NCBI GenBank assembly: GCA_033584155.1
Contig: CP138355.1
Location: forward strand, 2,923,826-2,987,825
Length of the DNA: 64,000 nucleotides
Reading direction: 5' to 3'
From: Candidatus Electrothrix scaldis
Lineage (GTDB): Bacteria > Desulfobacterota > Desulfobulbia > Desulfobulbales > Desulfobulbaceae
Made by a program: the position numbers and the translations under genes. Below the pieces are notes generated by a model. The model did not search any database. It saw nothing but the letters and a program-made list of their open reading frames with translations, and had not been told where the DNA came from. Within the stretch, counting starts at the first letter, position 1. Each line of letters opens with the position of its first letter. Positions 1 through 7,750 of the stretch are shown here, one piece after another.

Positions 1-37
1 TAATTCTAACCATCGGTCAAGCCGATAAGGTATTCTT

Positions 38-1627
38 GTGAGCAGCAAGCTGAAAAAAGAAATAGAAAAACGGCGCACCTTTGGCATTATCAGCCATCCC
101 GATGCAGGAAAAACCACTCTGACCGAAAAGCTCCTGCTCTTTGGTGGGGCCATTAAGATGGCCGGGGCCGTGAAATCGCGCAAAACCGCTAACCATGCCA
201 CCAGTGACTGGATGTCCATTGAGCAGGAACGCGGTATCTCGGTGACCACCTCGGTGATGAAATTCAATTACCGGGATTTTGAGATCAACCTCCTGGACAC
301 CCCGGGCCATCAGGATTTTTCCGAGGATACCTACCGGGTCCTCACAGCGGTGGACTCGGCCCTGATGGTGATTGATTCAGCCAAGGGCGTTGAGGCCCAG
401 ACCACCAAGTTGATGGAAGTCTGCCGGATGCGCAATACCCCCATCATCACCTTTATTAATAAGCTGGACCGGGACGGCATGGATCCCCTGGACATCCTCG
501 CAGATATTGAGGAAAAGCTCCAGATTGAATGCGCGCCCCTGTCCTGGCCCATCGGTATGGGCAAGCGCTTTAAAGGTGTCTATGATCTGCACCGCAATGA
601 GCTCAATCTCTTTACCCCAAGCCAGGAAACCCGGCCCCAGGATCGGATCACTGTGCAGGGCCTGGATGACCCTCGTCTGGACGAGCTCCTGGGCGGGCCA
701 GATGCGGAACAGCTACGGGAAGAGGTAGAGCTGCTGCACGGGGCTGCCAACCCCTTTTCCTATGAGGATTATCTCAAGGCAGGGCAGACCCCGGTTTTCT
801 TTGGCAGTGCCATCAATAACTTCGGTGTGAAAGAGCTGCTGGATAATTTTGTTGAGCTTTCCCCGGCTCCTGGGCCACGCGCGGCCCTTTCCCGCGATGT
901 AGAGCCCCATGAGGAGGCCTTTAGCGGCTTTACCTTTAAGATCCAGGCCAATATGGACCCGGCCCATCGTGACCGCATCGCCTTTTTCCGGATCTGTTCC
1001 GGCAAGTTCACCCGAGGTATGAGAGTGAAGCATCATCGTCTGGGCAAGGAGGTCAATCTGAGCAAGGCCACGGTTTTTATGGCCCAGAACCGAGAAAACG
1101 TGGACGAGGCCTACCCAGGTGATATCATCGGTATCCATAACCACGGCACCATCAAGATCGGCGATACCTTTACAGATAAAGAGCTGCTTAAATTCACGGG
1201 CATCCCCAACTTTGCTCCTGAGCATTTTCGTCGGGTGTTGTTAAAGAATCCGCTCAAGACTAAGCAGCTCTATAAGGGGCTGGTGCAGATGGCAGAAGAG
1301 GGCGCTGTGCAGCTCTTTCGCCCGGTGATGGGCAGTGATTACATCCTGGGCGCAGTGGGTGTGCTCCAGTTCGAGGTGACTATGGCCCGGCTCAAGGCCG
1401 AGTATAATGTGGATGCTATCTATGAGATGGTTCAGTACAACCTTGCCCGCTGGGTGACCTGTGATGATCCGAAAAAGCTCAAGGTCTTTGAGGCCAGAAA
1501 TCAGGGCAATCTTGCCCATGATGCTGAAGGCCACCTGGCCTTTTTGGCAGACGGCCAATGGCGATTGAATCATACGTCTGAGCTCTTCCCAGAGATTGTT
1601 TTTCACAATACCAGGGAACATAACTGA
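38..1627 (+). CDS. prfC: Peptide chain release factor 3
   Basis: RF3 is the GTPase that recycles RF1/RF2 from the ribosome after translation termination. The 529-residue length is normal for the family. The translation GTPase motifs are all visible: P-loop SHPDAGKTT near residue 20, DTPGHQDF near 88 and NKLDRD near 142, with the RF3-typical segment [16 protein letters not shown] between them. The start is a GTG at 38, preceded by AAGG at 27-30. It stands alone on the + strand with no partner gene in the window. I see no obvious intrinsic terminator after the stop. Identification is by family recognition of the whole protein, and EF-G or TypA are excluded by the SDWM and [14 protein letters not shown] segments. 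Confidence 0.97.
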   Translation: MSSKLKKEIEKRRTFGIISHPDAGKTTLTEKLLLFGGAIKMAGAVKSRKTANHATSDWMSIEQERGISVTTSVMKFNYRDFEINLLDTPGHQDFSEDTYRVLTAVDSALMVIDSAKGVEAQTTKLMEVCRMRNTPIITFINKLDRDGMDPLDILADIEEKLQIECAPLSWPIGMGKRFKGVYDLHRNELNLFTPSQETRPQDRITVQGLDDPRLDELLGGPDAEQLREEVELLHGAANPFSYEDYLKAGQTPVFFGSAINNFGVKELLDNFVELSPAPGPRAALSRDVEPHEEAFSGFTFKIQANMDPAHRDRIAFFRICSGKFTRGMRVKHHRLGKEVNLSKATVFMAQNRENVDEAYPGDIIGIHNHGTIKIGDTFTDKELLKFTGIPNFAPEHFRRVLLKNPLKTKQLYKGLVQMAEEGAVQLFRPVMGSDYILGAVGVLQFEVTMARLKAEYNVDAIYEMVQYNLARWVTCDDPKKLKVFEARNQGNLAHDAEGHLAFLADGQWRLNHTSELFPEIVFHNTREHN

Positions 1628-1783
1628 ATATTTTTTTGTGTGTGGGGGAGCAGGCAAGGTCTACCCGCCCCCTCTGTAAGATATCACCTCTCATCATCTG
1701 CCGCAGTATCATATGTAGTCCTCACGGGGAGATCGTTTAAATAAGACTCTCCATAATCTCAACCTGCTTGGACCTCGTTGATT

Positions 1784-3031
1784 ATGCCCGAAAAAAAAGA
1801 GTTCGTCCTTACCTCCTTTCAAGAAGATATTTTCAAAGAACAGGCTGCTCGGCAGACTGTTCGCGGAACCGTTGTCCAAAACATGGACATGCTCATAGGG
1901 TATATCGGGGAAAAGGGAGTTCCTGTTTCCGGGGTGAAAAAACATTTTTCACAGGGGCAACTTGCGAAAATCAATGATCAGCTGGTCCATCCTCTGCATA
2001 TACGTCTCAAGCGTCCTCTCCAGAAATCCTACCCCCATATCAATGCGCTCTATTTGCTTCTTCGGGCCTCAGGGCTTGGGACTCTTGTCAGTGAAGGGAA
2101 GAAAAGCCAATTGCAGATCAATGCCAATATGTTGCAGGCCTGGCAGGAACTCAATCCCACAGAGCGTTACTTCTCCTTGTTTGCAGCCTGGTGGTGCCGG
2201 GGAAGCGATGAAATTGTTGGGGAACGGGAAGGCTTGGGGGTGCATGATCCCTTATTTCGTTGCTTGGATTATATTATCAAGCTGCCAAGGAATGGCGTCT
2301 GCCTGGAGGATAAGAAGGATGCCATGAATTATCTGCGCTTTTCACCAGGGTTTCATTCGCTGGCCTTGCTCGAATTATTTTGCCTGGTCAGGATAGAATA
2401 CGGGGAACCTGAGGGAGGGCAGGGTTGGTGCATTGAAAAAATTACTCCCACAGGCTGGGGCAGGGCAGTTATAGAAACGGTGCATAGGGCGACTCAGCTG
2501 GAGCTGGAGCTTGAGGAGGATGTCCCTCTGCTGGAATTAAAGACCTCTGCTTTTGAGCGCTGGAAAACCCTTGTGCAGCCCTTTTTCAGCGATTGGAAGA
2601 CCTGTCTGCCTGGCCATGAAACGCCTTTTCAAGCCGGGGTGCATATTGTCAAGGTTTCCCAGGGCAAGGCCTGGAGAAAGATAGCCATTTCCGGGGAGTC
2701 CACCTTTGAGGCTTTTGCAGAGGCCATTTTACAGGCCTTTGACTTTGATCGCGATCACCTGTATCAGTTTATTTATAATGATCGGTATGGCTTGAAAAAA
2801 AATATCAATCATACGGCCTTGGAAGAAGCGCCCTTTACGGACGAGACTCGTCTGGGAGAAATTTCCTGCCTTCCTGGTATGGACATGGTGTTCCTTTTTG
2901 ATTTTGGCGATTCCTGGGAGTTTCAGGTGGTGGTGGAGGAAATCGATGCGGATACCGCTGTTGAATCGGAGCCTGTGCTGCTGAAAAGTCAAGGCAAGGC
3001 ACCTGAGCAGTATCCAGGTTATGATGAGTGA
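1784..3031 (+). CDS. Protein with C-terminal pRiA4b ORF-3-like domain
   Basis: This is a 415-residue protein if it starts at the ATG at 1784; an in-frame TTG at 1778 is the alternative and neither has a clear ribosome binding site. The last about 130 residues match the plasmid pRiA4b ORF-3-like domain, with the characteristic run from HIVKVSQGKAWRKIAI through LFDFGDSWEFQV to the C-terminal QYPGYDE. The N-terminal 280 residues are not recognised; they are soluble and rich in Trp and Leu. The function of the domain is unknown, although it is common near mobile DNA. The last 250 bases of the gene are duplicated at 4793-5043. It converges with the minus-strand gene at 3102. Confidence 0.75.
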   Translation: MPEKKEFVLTSFQEDIFKEQAARQTVRGTVVQNMDMLIGYIGEKGVPVSGVKKHFSQGQLAKINDQLVHPLHIRLKRPLQKSYPHINALYLLLRASGLGTLVSEGKKSQLQINANMLQAWQELNPTERYFSLFAAWWCRGSDEIVGEREGLGVHDPLFRCLDYIIKLPRNGVCLEDKKDAMNYLRFSPGFHSLALLELFCLVRIEYGEPEGGQGWCIEKITPTGWGRAVIETVHRATQLELELEEDVPLLELKTSAFERWKTLVQPFFSDWKTCLPGHETPFQAGVHIVKVSQGKAWRKIAISGESTFEAFAEAILQAFDFDRDHLYQFIYNDRYGLKKNINHTALEEAPFTDETRLGEISCLPGMDMVFLFDFGDSWEFQVVVEEIDADTAVESEPVLLKSQGKAPEQYPGYDE

Positions 3032-3059
3032 CGATGGGAATCAAGAGGGATGGTTGAAG

Positions 3060-3078
3060 GGGCGACCGGCAGTCTCCC
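3060..3078. repeat. Short hairpin between convergent genes
   Basis: GGGCGAC (3060-3066) and GTCTCCC (3072-3078) form a 7-bp stem with one G-T pair and a 5-base loop. It lies between the convergent genes ending at 3031 and 3102. It resembles a dispersed palindrome of the GGGCGACCGGCNGTCGCCC type. There is no T run, so terminator function is uncertain. Confidence 0.35.
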
Positions 3079-3101
3079 TTATCCCCATGTCGCCACATGC
3101 T

Positions 3102-4490
3102 TTAACTAATAGCGATCTCTTCGATCAGATTATCTTTTACAACCAATTTGGACTTCCCCACAGCATCAAGGGTGAAAATCCCATAGCCGTTAGAGTAGGC
3201 AATGGTTCCATCGGAATGAATATCGAATGCAAGGATACTTTTTGCAAGAATTTTCTCATGACCGTTCCTGTCGCGTTTCACCAATTCCCAGGAAGAAGGG
3301 ACCAATGATGGCACACCTAAAATTGACGTTCCTTTGCGCATTGCTTTTTCTGCATTGATCACTTTTCCCTTTAAGATGATGTTTTTTATATCGTCTCCTT
3401 TTATCACCGGGCCAGCAGCTGTTGTCAGAGGTTTCTTTGAATAGATCAATGAAAAAAAATTGAGATAATGAAACACGGCCCGTACCAACCGGAAAGGAAA
3501 TAAAAAGAAATCAATAAATGCCGCCTCATCATTATATTGATTGGTTTCATAGGGCCGACGAATGAAATACAAGGACCCATCCGGGCCAACATGGGGTTGC
3601 AGGAAATCATATTTACTGTCTTCGAGCACTGTTGAGAGTTTCTGCTGAGCAACGTCTAATAATTGCAAGGCCGATGGACCCGTGCCAAGGGCATACCCTT
3701 CACGGTTTCTGGCAATTCCAGAAGATTGAAAAATAATTTGGTTTTGTTCGCCAGCAACCCAAGAAGGCGCTTCATCCACACTATCACCTGCGGTTACCTC
3801 AGACATATTGCTACCGTCTCCATCCATAACCATTATATTAGCTGTACCGTTGGCAAACCTGCGAGAACAGACAAGCTTATCGTTTTCTTCATTCAAATCC
3901 AGGTCTTTGGCATGAAATTTTTCTTTATGAAACAAACGCTTTTCATCTTTCTCCTTGTAATCAAAGACAAAGAGTCCGCCAGTTGATTCCGTTTCAAGGA
4001 GAAAATAAAGCTTTTCATGGTTATCGGATCGGGCCACACTGGTAATATCCACCTTAATTGCATCAGCATTTACTTCATTTGCCCCCCACAAAGTACTGCC
4101 TCCAAAAGGTGAGCCGGTATTTTCGGTTTTCCACTCATTTCTCCTGTGAGCCTCAAGGGTCTTATCGATCACCTTTTGACCAAAATGACTAGATATCTGG
4201 GTCAGGGGTAAAGCATCACATTTGTGAAACAGCTTTCCCTGGGTTAAGTAAACAATTTTTTTTCCATTGAGTTGACTTATGGTGTCAGGCTGTTTTGGTA
4301 GACTTTTTTCAGTATTAAAGGGTTGTTGATTTTGAAGAGTTTCAGGCAAAAATTTAATAAAAAAGTAGAAGAGCGAACCGATCCAGGGAATCAACAGAAA
4401 GAGGAGCCAGTTGAATGATTTATTGGTTTTAATTGCATGTAACATAAACGCAATTTGAATAAATAAACCTAATAGTATAGGAAGGTGCAT
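3102..4490 (-). CDS. Membrane-anchored TolB-like (PD40) beta-propeller protein
   Basis: A 462-residue protein with two hydrophobic helices in the first 50 residues (LLGLFIQIAFML and LLFLLIPWIGSLFYFF), arranged like the short membrane hairpin found at the N-terminus of PLDc_N-type proteins. The rest reads as WD40-like/PD40 beta-propeller blades, for example RSDNHEKLYFLLETESTGGL, FANGTANIMVMDGDGSNMSE, SWVAGEQNQIIFQSSG and HVGPDGSLYFIRRP. A second hydrophobic patch occurs near FFLFPFRLVRAVFHYLNFF. The propeller probably faces the periplasm or cytoplasm as a binding scaffold; no enzymatic motif is seen. The start ATG at 4490 lies just after GGAGATAACGA. It is monocistronic. The exact function is unknown. 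Confidence 0.7.
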   Translation of the reverse strand: MHLPILLGLFIQIAFMLHAIKTNKSFNWLLFLLIPWIGSLFYFFIKFLPETLQNQQPFNTEKSLPKQPDTISQLNGKKIVYLTQGKLFHKCDALPLTQISSHFGQKVIDKTLEAHRRNEWKTENTGSPFGGSTLWGANEVNADAIKVDITSVARSDNHEKLYFLLETESTGGLFVFDYKEKDEKRLFHKEKFHAKDLDLNEENDKLVCSRRFANGTANIMVMDGDGSNMSEVTAGDSVDEAPSWVAGEQNQIIFQSSGIARNREGYALGTGPSALQLLDVAQQKLSTVLEDSKYDFLQPHVGPDGSLYFIRRPYETNQYNDEAAFIDFFLFPFRLVRAVFHYLNFFSLIYSKKPLTTAAGPVIKGDDIKNIILKGKVINAEKAMRKGTSILGVPSLVPSSWELVKRDRNGHEKILAKSILAFDIHSDGTIAYSNGYGIFTLDAVGKSKLVVKDNLIEEIAIS

Positions 4491-4663
4491 TCGTTATCTC
4501 CATTGTGTTTTTTCTTGTTTGCCTGCCTAGATTCTAACGCCTTGAAGAATTACATAAAATGCTTGACAATGGTACTGAAAAATAGTGCGTACGGAGAATA
4601 ATCGTTAGAAAGTGGGGTGAAAAGCGTGCCACAGGAACAGCATGATAAGAACCCAGTGCTTTG

Positions 4664-4792
4664 TCACTGGGTGGAGTTGGTGTCCTGGGCCACAGTCTGT
4701 TCAACAAGGGTGTCTGCGAGCTGCACTTGGGTGCTGCGGGCTTGGTGAAGGCGGGATTTGAGGGTGTCGCAGAGGGTGAGGAGTTCATCGAC
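4664..4792 (-). pseudogene. Remnant of hsdS 3' end
   Basis: Read on the minus strand, this stretch encodes VDELLTLCDTLKSRLHQA and continues to a stop at 4664-4666. It is nearly the same as the C-terminus of the intact HsdS ending at 6026 (VDELLTLCDTLKSRLHKA). Only the last 40 or so codons survive and there is no start codon, so it is a broken duplicate of a type I specificity gene. Its end overlaps a perfect 8-bp hairpin, ACCCAGTG/CACTGGGT (4651-4672). At about 4792 it is joined directly to a second remnant on the other strand. Confidence 0.75.
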
Positions 4793-5043
4793 ATCGGTAT
4801 GGGTTGAAGAAAAATATCAATCATTCTGCCTTGGAAGAACCACCCTTTACGGACGAGACCCGTCTGGGAGAAATTTCCTGCCTTCCTGGTATGGACATGG
4901 TGTTCCTTTTTGATTTTGGCGATTCCTGGGAGTTTCAGGTGCTGGTGGAGGAAATCGATGCGGATACCGCTGTTGCATCGGAGCCTGTGCTGCTGAAAAG
5001 TCAGGGCAAGGCACCTGAGCAGTATCCAGGTTATGATGAGTAG
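4793..5043 (+). pseudogene. Duplicated 3' fragment of the pRiA4b-like gene
   Basis: From TCGGTATGG onward this segment repeats 2783-3031 with about 15 changes, including the whole C-terminus down to QYPGYDE and a stop at 5041-5043. Residues such as NHSALEEPPFTDE versus NHTALEEAPFTDE show it has diverged since duplication but stayed in frame. There is no credible start codon or ribosome binding site; the first in-frame candidate is a TTG at 4804. The upstream half of the parent gene is missing and replaced by the hsdS remnant. It is best read as a recombination scar rather than an expressed gene. Confidence 0.75.
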
Positions 5044-5065
5044 TAAGCAGAGCTTCCTTTGTACG

Positions 5066-5087
5066 TTCCCAAGCTGGAGCTTGGGAA
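5066..5087. repeat. Dispersed palindrome (TTCCCAAGCT type)
   Basis: TTCCCAAGCT-GG-AGCTTGGGAA is a perfect 10-bp stem with a 2-base loop. This palindrome type is a common dispersed repeat in many bacterial genomes. Here it lies between the pseudogene scar and the hicA promoter. Confidence 0.55.
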
Positions 5088-5118
5088 ACAGGGGAAGAGG
5101 TGGCTTGTATAAATCTGC

Positions 5119-5145
5119 TTGACGGTGATACTAAATAGCAGTATC
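5119..5145 (+). promoter_or_regulatory. hicAB promoter/operator
   Basis: TTGACG at 5119-5124 could be a -35 element. The inverted repeat GATACT (5127-5132) / AGTATC (5140-5145), separated by 7 bases, lies directly downstream and just before hicA at 5154. Its position suits autorepression by the HicB DNA-binding domain. The -10 hexamer is not clear. Confidence 0.45.
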
Positions 5146-5153
5146 AGATAGAT

Positions 5154-5408
5154 ATGAACAGTAAAAATCGTAAAACCTTGGCGCTCATTTTTTCCAACCC
5201 TGTTCCGGGTAATCTTGAGTGGCACAGAATTGAGACGCTCTTTATAGCCCTTGGTGCGCAAGTGATAGAAGGAAGCGGTTCACGGGTAGCTTTTATCATC
5301 AACAGTGAAAAAGGCGATTTTCACAGGCCGCATCCTGGTAAGGAGGCAAAGCGATATCAGGTGAGAAACGCCAGGGATTTTTTGACAAGAGCAGGAGTTA
5401 AGGCATGA
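5154..5408 (+). CDS. hicA: HicA-type mRNA interferase toxin
   Basis: An 84-residue protein of the HicA family, a small double-stranded-RNA-binding-fold ribonuclease that cleaves mRNA. The family features are visible: LEWHRIETLFIALGAQV at the N-terminus, GSGSRVAFII in the middle, and the histidine-bearing segment HRPHPGKEAKRYQVRNARDFL. The length is typical. Its stop overlaps the start of the next gene (ATGA at 5405-5408), the usual toxin-first order for hicAB. Expression should be controlled by the antitoxin acting at the palindrome at 5127-5145. The local context of repeats and pseudogenes fits a mobile toxin-antitoxin cassette. Confidence 0.9.
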   Translation: MNSKNRKTLALIFSNPVPGNLEWHRIETLFIALGAQVIEGSGSRVAFIINSEKGDFHRPHPGKEAKRYQVRNARDFLTRAGVKA

Positions 5409-5740
5409 GTACAATCAGTTATAAAGGGTATACGGCGAAGATAGAATTCGACCCGGAAGATAATATTCTGTTCGGTAATATTATCGGTATCCGTGATACT
5501 GTGGGGTTTCACGGCGAATCGGTGAGCGAGGTGAAAGCAGCTTTTTATGAAGCTGTTGATTTTTATCTGGAAAGTTGTGCGAAAGCCGGGAGAGAACCGG
5601 ATAAGCCCTTTTCAGGAAAATTTATGGTCCGAGTAGACTCATCTTTACACGGAAAAATTGCCGCAGCAGCGGTGAGTGCCGGAAAAAGTCTTAATAAATG
5701 GGTGGCGGAAACGCTTGAACAGGCGCTTCATGCCTCATGA
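5405..5740 (+). CDS. hicB: HicB-family antitoxin
   Basis: A 111-residue HicB antitoxin. Residues 1-70 form the partially degraded RNase-H-like HicB domain (YKGYTAKIEFDPEDNILFGN, then HGESVSEVKAAFYEAVDFYL). Residues 75-111 are a ribbon-helix-helix DNA-binding domain (GKFMVRVDSSLHGKIAAAAV, then SLNKWVAETLEQAL). It neutralises HicA and probably represses the operon. It overlaps hicA by 4 bases upstream and the next small gene by 4 bases downstream (ATGA at 5737-5740), which suggests translational coupling of all three. Confidence 0.92.
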   Translation: MSTISYKGYTAKIEFDPEDNILFGNIIGIRDTVGFHGESVSEVKAAFYEAVDFYLESCAKAGREPDKPFSGKFMVRVDSSLHGKIAAAAVSAGKSLNKWVAETLEQALHAS

Positions 5741-5901
5741 ATATGTTGAAATCAGATGAGAAGAAGATTTTTCCTGCAACCACCCTTAAGGAGGTTGTGT
5801 CCTGTTTGCAATACGAAGGACCAGCTAAGACGCTGAAAGAAATGGAAGAGGCTATCCAGAGAGGGCTAAAGAAAAAGTCCCGCAGGGACGACAGGAAATA
5901 G
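5737..5901 (+). CDS. Small antitoxin-tail-like protein, 54 aa
   Basis: This 54-residue reading frame begins at an ATG that overlaps the hicB stop and ends at TAG 5899-5901. The core TLKEVVSCLQYEGPAKTLKE followed by MEEAIQRGL resembles the C-terminal toxin-binding peptide of AbrB/VapB-type antitoxins, but the DNA-binding N-terminus is absent. The last residues (KSRRDDRK) are encoded inside a palindromic repeat, so the 3' end was probably replaced by repeat insertion. It may be a free-standing antitoxin peptide or a truncated relic. It is coupled to hicAB by overlap, so it is likely translated. Confidence 0.5.
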   Translation: MNMLKSDEKKIFPATTLKEVVSCLQYEGPAKTLKEMEEAIQRGLKKKSRRDDRK

Positions 5902-6023
5902 CCCAATGTTTTAACATTGGGGCACGGGACGTGGGAATTCACAAAAATAAATTCCCGGTTTTGTAGGGGCAGACCCGCGTGTCTACCCGGTATACAAGGG
6001 CAAACACATAGGTTTGCCCCTAC
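5877..6023. repeat. Cluster of four palindromes flanking hsdS
   Basis: Four stems follow each other. They are GTCCC-GCA-GGGAC (5877-5889), CCCAATGTT-TT-AACATTGGG (5902-5921), GGGAATT/AATTCCC (5933-5956) and GTAGGGGCAGACC (5963-5975) with GGTTTGCCCCTAC (6011-6023). The last pair also encloses an alternative stem GGGCAAAC/GTTTGCCC (5998-6019). The first two are joined by GACAGGAAATAG, an architecture that recurs at 11701-11803 on the other side of the restriction operon. Confidence 0.7.
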
Positions 6024-6025
6024 TA

Positions 6026-7750
6026 CTACGCATCTACCACCTGCGCCACCAAGGCATCAGCCAGCTGCACCTGGGTGCTGCGGGCTTTGTGGAGGCGGGA
6101 TTTGAGGGTGTCGCAGAGGGTGAGGAGTTCATCGACTTTGGTGACGATGCGGTGTTGTTCGGGGAGAGGGGGCAAAGGTATCGGAAGATTGCGTATGTTT
6201 ACCCGCGAAACGTTTTTCATAGAGCTACTGGTTCCTCCTGCTATTCGTGCATAATAATCACGACAAAAGGAGCTTGAGTTGACGCGATTAATGAACTCGA
6301 CATCAACTTTCGAAGAAAAAACAAATCGGATAATTTTGTCGCTCATCATCAATTGCGCCGGAGCATCATCAGGTACAACAACAGAGCGAGCTACCAGCTG
6401 AGCTGTATTTGCTCGGGAGATTAAAAAATCTCTCGGCTTTACTTCGTACTCTGGTTTTGGTTCCAAATTGTCCGGCAGCGCTTTGTTTTCATCGGGGTTA
6501 TAGTTTCCCCATGTGACTGCGCTAACCTTGAGAACTCCCCAGTTATTTCCCACTCGTGGAGCTGATTCACACTTGGGACTCCAACCTGCTTCAGAATGTA
6601 AGGATAAACTATCAAACCTCGCCCACTCCCACCCACTTGGCAGCGCAAAGGGCTTCTCCTCTTCCGTAATCTCCGGCAACTTCTTCTGCCGCTTGATCTG
6701 CCCTTCCTTAATCAACCGTGTCTTTTCCGCAGCGATTTTTTCTAGCAACACAGCTGCCGGTTCATCCTCGGGATTCTGCGGAACAAGCTTCCCCATCACG
6801 GCAAGCTGAAGGATGGTCTGTTTCAGCTGGTCGATGGATTGCTCGGTGGTGAAGAGGATCTCGAAGTTCTCGGCGATGCGTTGCCAGGTTGCGGCAAACT
6901 CCGTGTGATCAGCAGAATTGGTCAGGGCATCCAGCAGGGTGGCGATCAGGGCCTGGTGGGTGGCGGCGCTGTCGCTTTGCTGTTGCTCCAGGCGGTCGCA
7001 AAGGGCCATGAGTTCATCGACCTTGGCGACGATGCGGTGTTGTTCGGAGAGGGGTGGTAGCCCAATAACTATTGGGTAAATTTTACGACCGGAAATAACA
7101 GGTTGAGCTGTTGCATTTTCATGCTCTTTTAGATTAGTTCCATTTAGAAGCCAATACAGGAAATGCAAATATATATTGTCTTCTGGATAGGTTGTCTTGA
7201 AAGCGTTGTCCGTAACCCATGCTACGTCTGGAGTTATATGTACAGAGCCACAATAATATCCGACCCGACCAATAACTAACGTTTGCTTTGTAACATTAGC
7301 CTTGTCGTGGTAGCCAGTAATTCCATTGCCGCCAAATACAGGTATTTCTCCGTCGGAATTCATGTTTGCAGCAGTAAGATTATCTCCAGACGAAACTTGG
7401 ATAATCTGCTGAAGTCTCACCCACTCCCACCCCTCCGGCAACCCAAAGGGCTTCTCCTCCTCGCTGATCTCCGGCAACTTCTTCTGCCGCTTAATCTTCC
7501 CTTCCTTCACCAACCGCGCCTTCTCAGCAGCAATCCGCTCCAGCAACACTGCTGCCGGTTCATCCGCAGAATCTTGCGGCACCAGCTTCCCGCGCACAGC
7601 CAGCTCCAGAATCAGCTCCCGCAGTTTCTTGATCCCGTAAGATTGCACGTCCTCGTTTTTTTTACCACGGCCTCTGCCCCCAGCTGCCTTTGCAACCTGG
7701 GCCCCGGTCCAGACCGCCAGATGCTCGCTTGTCAGCTGCTCTATGTTCAC
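6026..7750 (-). CDS. hsdS: Type I restriction-modification specificity subunit
   Basis: HsdS chooses the bipartite DNA target of a type I restriction-modification complex. The 574-residue protein has the expected two target-recognition domains, each introduced by a nearly identical segment: LAVRGKLVPQDSADEPAAVL in the first half and LAVMGKLVPQNPEDEPAAVL in the second, each followed by KRQKKLPEI, GWEW and a variable domain. Both variable domains end in PLSEQHRIVAKVDEL or PLPEQHRIVTKVDEL, the coiled-coil spacers. The corresponding DNA (about 6619-6800 and 7419-7600) forms an internal direct repeat that could drive specificity switching. Its start overlaps the hsdM stop by 4 bases. A broken copy of its 3' end lies at 4664-4792. 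Confidence 0.95.
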   Translation of the reverse strand: MNIEQLTSEHLAVWTGAQVAKAAGGRGRGKKNEDVQSYGIKKLRELILELAVRGKLVPQDSADEPAAVLLERIAAEKARLVKEGKIKRQKKLPEISEEEKPFGLPEGWEWVRLQQIIQVSSGDNLTAANMNSDGEIPVFGGNGITGYHDKANVTKQTLVIGRVGYYCGSVHITPDVAWVTDNAFKTTYPEDNIYLHFLYWLLNGTNLKEHENATAQPVISGRKIYPIVIGLPPLSEQHRIVAKVDELMALCDRLEQQQSDSAATHQALIATLLDALTNSADHTEFAATWQRIAENFEILFTTEQSIDQLKQTILQLAVMGKLVPQNPEDEPAAVLLEKIAAEKTRLIKEGQIKRQKKLPEITEEEKPFALPSGWEWARFDSLSLHSEAGWSPKCESAPRVGNNWGVLKVSAVTWGNYNPDENKALPDNLEPKPEYEVKPRDFLISRANTAQLVARSVVVPDDAPAQLMMSDKIIRFVFSSKVDVEFINRVNSSSFCRDYYARIAGGTSSSMKNVSRVNIRNLPIPLPPLPEQHRIVTKVDELLTLCDTLKSRLHKARSTQVQLADALVAQVVDA

